Assembly (NCBI GenBank): GCA_003139735.1
Contig: PLGA01000280.1
Span: 1 to 26,799, forward strand
Source of the DNA: Bryobacterales bacterium
GTDB lineage: Bacteria > Acidobacteriota > Terriglobia > Bryobacterales > Bryobacteraceae
DNA: 26,799 bases
Direction: 5' to 3'
In this document: piece after piece, positions 22,567-26,799 of the stretch
Layout of the letters: every line of letters begins with the position of its first letter
How positions within the stretch are numbered: position 1 is the first letter of the stretch
Position numbers and translations under genes: made by a program
The notes under the pieces: generated by a model
The model's database searches: none
What the model was told of the DNA's origin: nothing
Seen by the model: the letters and a program-made list of their open reading frames with translations, nothing else

Positions 22567-23379
22567 TTAATCGCTGCTCGGAGGCTTCCGCCAGAACATC
22601 AATTTCGGGAGGAAGAACTTCTGCATGTCCGGCACGAACTCGGACATGACGTTGCCCACCACCACGCCGGTGAAGCTGGTCGAGAGGCGCTCCGCCATGA
22701 CCCGGCTGCGGATGCTGGCGGACGGATAGTAGGCGTTCGACATCCCAATCCCCGTGGCGATGCCTAGCATCCCGGAGCTGTTGAAGGTGTTCTTGCCCTT
22801 TTCCGTGCGGACGACCATCAGACGGCTGACAGAGTAGAGCGCACGGTGCAGAATGCCCACTTGCGGCCCCAGGCGGAAGTACCTGGGGTCCTGGTGAAGC
22901 ATCTGTGCGAAGACCACGCCGCCCATGACGCTCTGCGTGAAGCCATCGGCCACGGCGGCGCCGAAACGCTCGCCGTACGCCACTCGACCTTCCCCGTATT
23001 TGGGCGTCTGGTTGCCGTCCTGCGCGAAAGCCGCCGTCATCGCCGAGTTCACCAGGTTGAAGGGATCGATGGTCCCCTTGACTACCAGATTCCACTTCTG
23101 CTGGAGTGACAGCGGAGCGTGAGATTCGGTGGGCTGGACGGTCCCGAAATCCGGAATGACGCCGACGAGCCGCCGATCGGTAAGCGGATTCAGGGAAGAG
23201 AAACGTTTGGAGGGCAAGCGCGGCATGAGGGCCGGATTTACCGCCGGCGCAAGGATTGCGGCCGGATCGGGCGCGTTGTCAGCCGGCAGCGCGAGGCAGA
23301 GCGGCACACACGCAGCCACGGCCGTTGCAACGATCGATACCCGCAGACACGGGCGCGCAAGCTGCGTGAGATACCGCAC
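22567..23379 (-). CDS. Secreted or membrane-associated protein of unknown function
   Basis: GTG 23379 was chosen because it gives a short basic start and a hydrophobic signal segment (VSIVATAVAACVPLCLALPA); an in-frame TTG at 23469 would add 30 residues of unlikely composition. The mature part carries LSLQQKWNLVVKGTIDPF (about 114-131), GERFGAAVADGFTQSVMGGV, MLHQDPRYFR and YSVSRLMVVRTEKGKNTFNSS. The pattern 'kGt-DPF ... YG-r-GAa-aDg ... l-heDPRYFR ... tFN-s' recurs in uncharacterised acidobacterial proteins that I recall being annotated as hypothetical. The 270 residues have glycine-rich amphipathic stretches but no clear enzyme motif. It converges on the polyferredoxin gene with only six bases between the stop codons and no hairpin. 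Confidence 0.65.
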   Translation of the reverse strand: MRYLTQLARPCLRVSIVATAVAACVPLCLALPADNAPDPAAILAPAVNPALMPRLPSKRFSSLNPLTDRRLVGVIPDFGTVQPTESHAPLSLQQKWNLVVKGTIDPFNLVNSAMTAAFAQDGNQTPKYGEGRVAYGERFGAAVADGFTQSVMGGVVFAQMLHQDPRYFRLGPQVGILHRALYSVSRLMVVRTEKGKNTFNSSGMLGIATGIGMSNAYYPSASIRSRVMAERLSTSFTGVVVGNVMSEFVPDMQKFFLPKLMFWRKPPSSD

Positions 23380-23473
23380 CCTATAGACAGGACGGCGGGA
23401 TCCAGGGGCGCGGTTACGAAGTCGCCCCGAATTGGCTCCAAAGGGCCATGCGGAGGACGCGGCACACAAGGGT

Positions 23474-24463
23474 TTACCCCCCTATCGAGTACATGGGCCG
23501 CGGCGGGGCCACAAACTTTGCGGAGCTGATTTCGTGGCCTTCCCACTTGCCGGCCACGTTGCGGCGGATCAGCGCGGCGATTTCCTCGTCCGATCCCCCC
23601 GCGCGCATGAGCGTCTTCACGTCGTCTTCATGGATGGCGAACAGGCAATACCGCAGCTTGCCATCGGCGGTCAGACGGAAGCGGTTGCAGTTCATGCAGA
23701 AGGGCTTGCTCACCGAAGCGATGAAGCCGACCCGCCCGCCGCCATCGGCGTATTCGTATTCGGAAGCGGGCGCGCGCGGGTCGGGATCGGGTACGGGAAC
23801 CAGCGGCGCGACCTCGCGCGAGAGCGTTGCCAGAATCTGGTCGGCCGTCAGGACCTTGGAACGGTCCCACAGGTTCTGCGCGTCGAGCGGCATGAATTCG
23901 ATGAACCGCGCCTCGATGCCGTTCTCGCGCGCGTAGCGCGCCAGCGGCACGATATCGGGCTCCAGCAGGTCCTTCACGGCTACCGCGTTCAGCTTGATCC
24001 GGTAGCCCAGGCGGCGGGCGGCTTCGATTCCCGCCAATACGCGGCCGAGATCGTCGCGGCGCGTAATGCGCAGGAAGCGCTCCTGGTCGAGCGTGTCGAG
24101 GTGGACGTTGACGCGGCGCAATCCGGCGTCGTAAAGCGGGCCGGCCAGTTCCGGCAGCAATACGCCGTTGGTGGTCAGGGCCAAGTCCCGAATCCCGGGA
24201 ATGGCGGCCAGGCGGCGGATCAGCACCGGCAAATCGCGGCGCACCAGCGGTTCGCCGCCCGTGACGCGCAGCTTGGTGGTTCCGAGAGAGACCGCGATGC
24301 GTACGAAGCGCTCGATCTCCTCGAAATCCAAAATCTCGGCGCGGTTCACGAATTGCACGCCGGTCTCCGGCATGCAATAGAAGCAGCGGATGTTACACCG
24401 GTCCGTGACGCTCACGCGGAGGTTGTCATGGACCCGGCCGAAGGAATCGACCAGCGGCGTCAT
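23474..24463 (-). CDS. moaA: GTP 3',8-cyclase MoaA (molybdenum cofactor biosynthesis)
   Basis: The 329-residue radical SAM enzyme carries the N-terminal cluster motif Cys23-x3-Cys27-x2-Cys30 (TDRCNIRCFYCMP). It also has the SAM-binding LRVTGGEPLVRRDL (65-78), LTTNG (96-100), VNVHLDTLD (118-126) and the C-terminal second-cluster cysteines Cys256, Cys259 and Cys273 (FCMNCNRFRLTADGKLRYC, 255-273). It ends in the conserved Gly-Gly (YSIGG) that is required for activity. MoaA converts GTP to 3',8-cyclo-dihydro-GTP, which MoaC turns into cyclic pyranopterin. ATG 24463 follows directly on the TAA of nadA with no gap, so translation is almost certainly coupled. No other moa gene is in the window. Confidence 0.96.
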   Translation of the reverse strand: MTPLVDSFGRVHDNLRVSVTDRCNIRCFYCMPETGVQFVNRAEILDFEEIERFVRIAVSLGTTKLRVTGGEPLVRRDLPVLIRRLAAIPGIRDLALTTNGVLLPELAGPLYDAGLRRVNVHLDTLDQERFLRITRRDDLGRVLAGIEAARRLGYRIKLNAVAVKDLLEPDIVPLARYARENGIEARFIEFMPLDAQNLWDRSKVLTADQILATLSREVAPLVPVPDPDPRAPASEYEYADGGGRVGFIASVSKPFCMNCNRFRLTADGKLRYCLFAIHEDDVKTLMRAGGSDEEIAALIRRNVAGKWEGHEISSAKFVAPPRPMYSIGG

Positions 24464-25393
24464 TTATTTGAGCGCCAGCATGCGCTCGAGCGGAACCAGC
24501 GCGCGCGCCATGAGATCGTCGCCAAGTTCCACGCGCGGCTCCAGGTTGACGAGGCAGTCGCGCAGTTTTTCGAGCGTGTTCATCTTCATGTACGGGCAAT
24601 CGCTGCAGTTGCAGTTCTCGTTGGCCACGAACCAGAAGCGCTTGCCGGGCGAATCCTTCTGGAGGGAATACGCCACGCCGCTTTCGGTCATGACGATGAA
24701 CTCGGGCGCGCCGCTCGACGCGCACCACTCGATAATGGCGGAAGTCGAACCCACGAAATCCGCCATGGCCAGCACCGATTCCGGGCACTCGGGGTGCGCC
24801 ACGATTTTGGCCCGCGGGTGCTCCGTTTTGGCCTCCACCACGCGCCGCGCGGGGTAGGTGTCGTGCACGATGCAAGCGCCCTGCCAGACCTCCATATTCG
24901 TCCGGCCGGTCTGCTTACGGACCCAGGCGCCCAGGTTGCGGTCCGGCAGAAAGAGCACGGGCTTTTCCGCGGGGATGGAATTCACGACCTTCACGGCGTT
25001 GCGCGAGGTGCACAAGATGTCGCTTTCGGCCTTCACTTCGATGGAGGTGTTGATGTAGCTGACGATGACGTGGCCGGGGTTGCGCCGCCGGAACTCGCGC
25101 ACCGGCTCGACCGGACAGCCATCCACCAGGCTGCACCCCGCCTTGGCGTCGGGGACCACCACGGTGCGGTCGGGATTCAGCACCTTGGCGGTTTCGGCCA
25201 TGAACCACACGCCGCAGAAGGCGATCACGTCGCCCTGAAACTCCCGCGCCTTGCGCGCCAACTCCAGGCTGTCGCCGATGACGTCGGCCAGCTCCTGAAT
25301 CTCGGGTTCCTGGTAATGGTGCGCCAAAAGAATGGCCTTGCGGCTCTTCTTCAGGTCCAGGATTTCGTCCGCGATTGTAGGGGCGGCCAGCAT
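24464..25393 (-). CDS. nadA: Quinolinate synthase NadA
   Basis: The 309-residue enzyme condenses iminoaspartate with dihydroxyacetone phosphate to quinolinate, an early step of NAD synthesis. Family landmarks are LLAHHYQEPEIQELADVIGDSLELA (22-46), AFCGVWFMAETAKVLNP (58-74) with cluster ligand Cys60, and GCSLVDGCP (86-94). WQGACIVHDTYPA has the second ligand Cys174, and CNCSDCPYMKMN near the C-terminus has the third. The three cysteines hold one [4Fe-4S] cluster. ATG 25393 has AGGAG at a normal distance (25407-25403). A TG-A-TAGAAT extended -10 (25413-25408) overlaps that ribosome site and so is doubtful as its promoter. The partner L-aspartate oxidase gene is not in the window. The gene is divergent from the radical SAM gene, with 54 bases between. 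Confidence 0.96.
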   Translation of the reverse strand: MLAAPTIADEILDLKKSRKAILLAHHYQEPEIQELADVIGDSLELARKAREFQGDVIAFCGVWFMAETAKVLNPDRTVVVPDAKAGCSLVDGCPVEPVREFRRRNPGHVIVSYINTSIEVKAESDILCTSRNAVKVVNSIPAEKPVLFLPDRNLGAWVRKQTGRTNMEVWQGACIVHDTYPARRVVEAKTEHPRAKIVAHPECPESVLAMADFVGSTSAIIEWCASSGAPEFIVMTESGVAYSLQKDSPGKRFWFVANENCNCSDCPYMKMNTLEKLRDCLVNLEPRVELGDDLMARALVPLERMLALK

Positions 25394-25434
25394 GACGGGT
25401 TGCTCCTATTCTATCAAAGCGGTTACAGGTCGCT

Positions 25435-25440
25435 CATAAT
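25435..25440 (+). promoter_or_regulatory. -10-like CATAAT box 7 nt before the GTG start of the radical SAM gene
   Basis: CATAAT at 25435-25440 is followed by seven bases (AGGGACA) and the GTG at 25448. Transcription from it would start at or next to the GTG. The AGGGA could alternatively act as a very close, weak ribosome site. The box shares the 54-base divergent gap with the nadA promoter. Confidence 0.35.
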
Positions 25441-25447
25441 AGGGACA

Positions 25448-26799
25448 GTGAAGGTCCTTCTGGTTTCCACGTACGATCTGGGGCATCAGCCGTTTGGATT
25501 GGCATCGCCCGCCGCATGGCTGCGCGCGGACGGCCATCAGGTGACGCTCGCGGACCTCTCGCGGTCGCCGCTGCCGGCGCCGGCGGCGGGCCAGCCGGAC
25601 CTGATCGCGTTCTTCCTTCCGATGCACACCGCGACACGCCTGGCCTTGCCTGTGGTGGGGCGTCTGCGCGCCGCGCATCCGGATGCGCACCTGTGCGCTT
25701 ACGGCTTGTACGCGCCCCTAAACGCCGAAGCGCTGCGGGCGGCCGGAGTGGAAACCATCCTGGGCGGGGAGTTCGAACACGGCTTGCGGGACCTTGCGGG
25801 GAACGCCTCCAGCGCGGCCGCGGCGCCGCCCGAAGTCTCTCTGGCGCGGCAGCGGTTTCTGGTTCCCGACCGCACTGGCCTACCGCCGCTAGGGGCCTAC
25901 GCCCAACTGGTTGCGGGCGATGCCCGCCGCCGCGCCGGATACACGGAAGCCAGCCGGGGCTGCAAACACCTTTGCCGGCATTGCCCGGTGGTCCCGGTCT
26001 ATGGCGGCGTCTTCCGCGTGGTGCAGCGGGAGGTGGTGCTGGAGGACATCCGCCGCCAGGTGGCGGCCGGCGCCGAACATATTACCTTCGGCGATCCCGA
26101 TTTTTTCAACGGCCCCGGCCACGCCGTGCCCATCGTCGAGGCCCTCCACCGCGAATGGCCCACGCTGACTTACGACGTTACGGTCAAGATCGAGCACCTG
26201 CTCGAACATCGCGAACTGCTGCCTGTTCTGAAAGCCACCGGCTGCCTGTTCGTGGTGAGCGCGGTCGAATCGTTCGACGACGCGGTGCTGGAGAAACTCG
26301 CCAAGGGCCACACCCTCGCGGATTTCGAGGAAGCGCTGCGGCTGATGCGCGCGGCGGACCTGGCGCTATCGCCGACCTTCATCCCATTCACGCCGTGGAC
26401 CACGCGCGAGAGCTACCGCGATTTTCTGCAGACGCTGCTCCGTCTGGAACTGGCGGACCAGGCAGCCCCCATTCAACTGGCCATCCGGCTGCTGATTACG
26501 CAAGGGTCGCTGCTGCTGGAGCTGCCGGAAGTGCGCGCGAACATCGGCCCGTTCGACCCAGCGGCGCTGACCTATCCGTGGCGCAACCAGGACCCCGCGC
26601 TCGATGCCCTGGCCGCCGCGGCGCAGCGGACGGTGGCGCGCGAAGAACGCCGCGGCGCCCCGCGCATCGAGATCTTCCGGAAGATTTGGGACTTGGCCGA
26701 CGCCGGCCCCGTGGAAACGCCCAGGCCGGACCGCGCAACCATCCCTTACCTGACCGAGCCCTGGTATTGTTGAGCCGAGCCGGAGGAAGGGCAGTTAGC
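25448..26799 (+). CDS. CUAEP-tail radical SAM selenoprotein (C-terminus runs past the window edge)
   Basis: The start is GTG 25448 (KVLLVSTYDLGHQPFGLASPAAWL), which opens a B12-binding-like Rossmann domain (about 1-115). After a linker comes the radical SAM core with Cys172-x3-Cys176-x2-Cys179 (SRGCKHLCRHCP), ITFGDPDFFNGPGHAVPIVEAL (212-233), YDVTVKIEHLLEH (242-254), VVSAVESFDDAVLEKLAKGHT (269-289) and SPTFIPFTPWTTRESY (308-323). Residues 438-441 are Pro-Trp-Tyr-Cys, followed by TGA at 26771 and then codons for Ala-Glu-Pro-Glu-Glu-Gly-Gln-Leu, open to the edge. Cys-Sec-Ala-Glu-Pro is the tail that, to my recollection, names a radical SAM family with CUAEP or CCAEP ends. TGA is therefore read as selenocysteine 442. 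Its function is not known. Codons upstream of 25448 in this frame are antisense to nadA and moaA and do not belong to it. Confidence 0.85.
26771..26773 (+). other. In-frame TGA, probable selenocysteine codon
   Basis: The codons around it read Cys-TGA-Ala-Glu-Pro (26768-26782). Bacterial selenocysteine insertion needs a SECIS hairpin starting just after the UGA. Only 26 bases follow before the window ends, so the hairpin can be neither shown nor excluded. Confidence 0.8.

Noticed and set aside
23432..25447. Plus-strand open frame running antisense through moaA and nadA into the radical SAM gene
   Set aside because: It is His/Arg/Gln-rich shadow sequence opposite two certain genes. The real protein starts at GTG 25448, where recognisable family sequence begins.

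Overview
The window is GC-rich and densely coded, and gives the impression of a soil acidobacterium of the Bryobacterales/Solibacter type. That placement is inference. It rests on the gene content (DUF4175 protein with Gln-Gly arrays, KirBac channel, S55-peptidase protein, secreted propellers and glycan-active enzymes, a NapH/NapG-like ferredoxin fusion), not on a marker gene.

Layout. (1) 1-4052, plus strand: the tail of a BatA/VWA-like membrane protein, translationally coupled to a 1250-residue DUF4175-type membrane protein with two Gln-Gly repeat arrays. A GC-rich hairpin separates it from the next, convergent block. (2) 11123-4081, minus strand: a five-gene run with very short gaps, encoding a KirBac-like potassium channel, an S55 (SpoIVB-type) peptidase-domain protein, a secreted beta-propeller, a YihY/BrkB membrane protein and an alginate-lyase-fold protein lacking the usual catalytic motifs. 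(3) 11192-12896, plus: a small soluble protein with a leaderless-looking start and a secreted PL22-like propeller. (4) 12897-13221: a gap that ends in what looks like the 3' end of a group II intron (domains V and VI), just upstream of a sensory gene. (5) 13222-17747, plus: a CheB-CheR-PAS-histidine kinase-receiver hybrid split into two reading frames by an apparent one-base loss near 16587. (6) 17907-20152, plus: a small secreted protein and a secreted GH2 glycosidase. (7) 20153-20535: a regulatory gap with two near-identical palindromes. (8) 20536-22560, plus: a membrane polyferredoxin fusion with about six [4Fe-4S] motifs. (9) 23379-22567, minus: a secreted protein of unknown function. (10) 25393-23474, minus: nadA and moaA, abutting with no gap. 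(11) 25448 to the edge, plus: a radical SAM protein whose reading frame meets TGA in the context Cys-TGA-Ala-Glu-Pro.

The most exciting item is at the right edge. The radical SAM protein ends in Trp-Tyr-Cys, then TGA, then codons for Ala-Glu-Pro with the frame still open to the window end. This is the CUAEP tail of a radical SAM selenoprotein family, so the TGA is probably selenocysteine and not a stop. Next in interest are the split chemosensory kinase, the group II intron remnant, the paired palindromes before the polyferredoxin, and several genes with a -10-like box 6-8 nt before a start codon that lacks a Shine-Dalgarno sequence.
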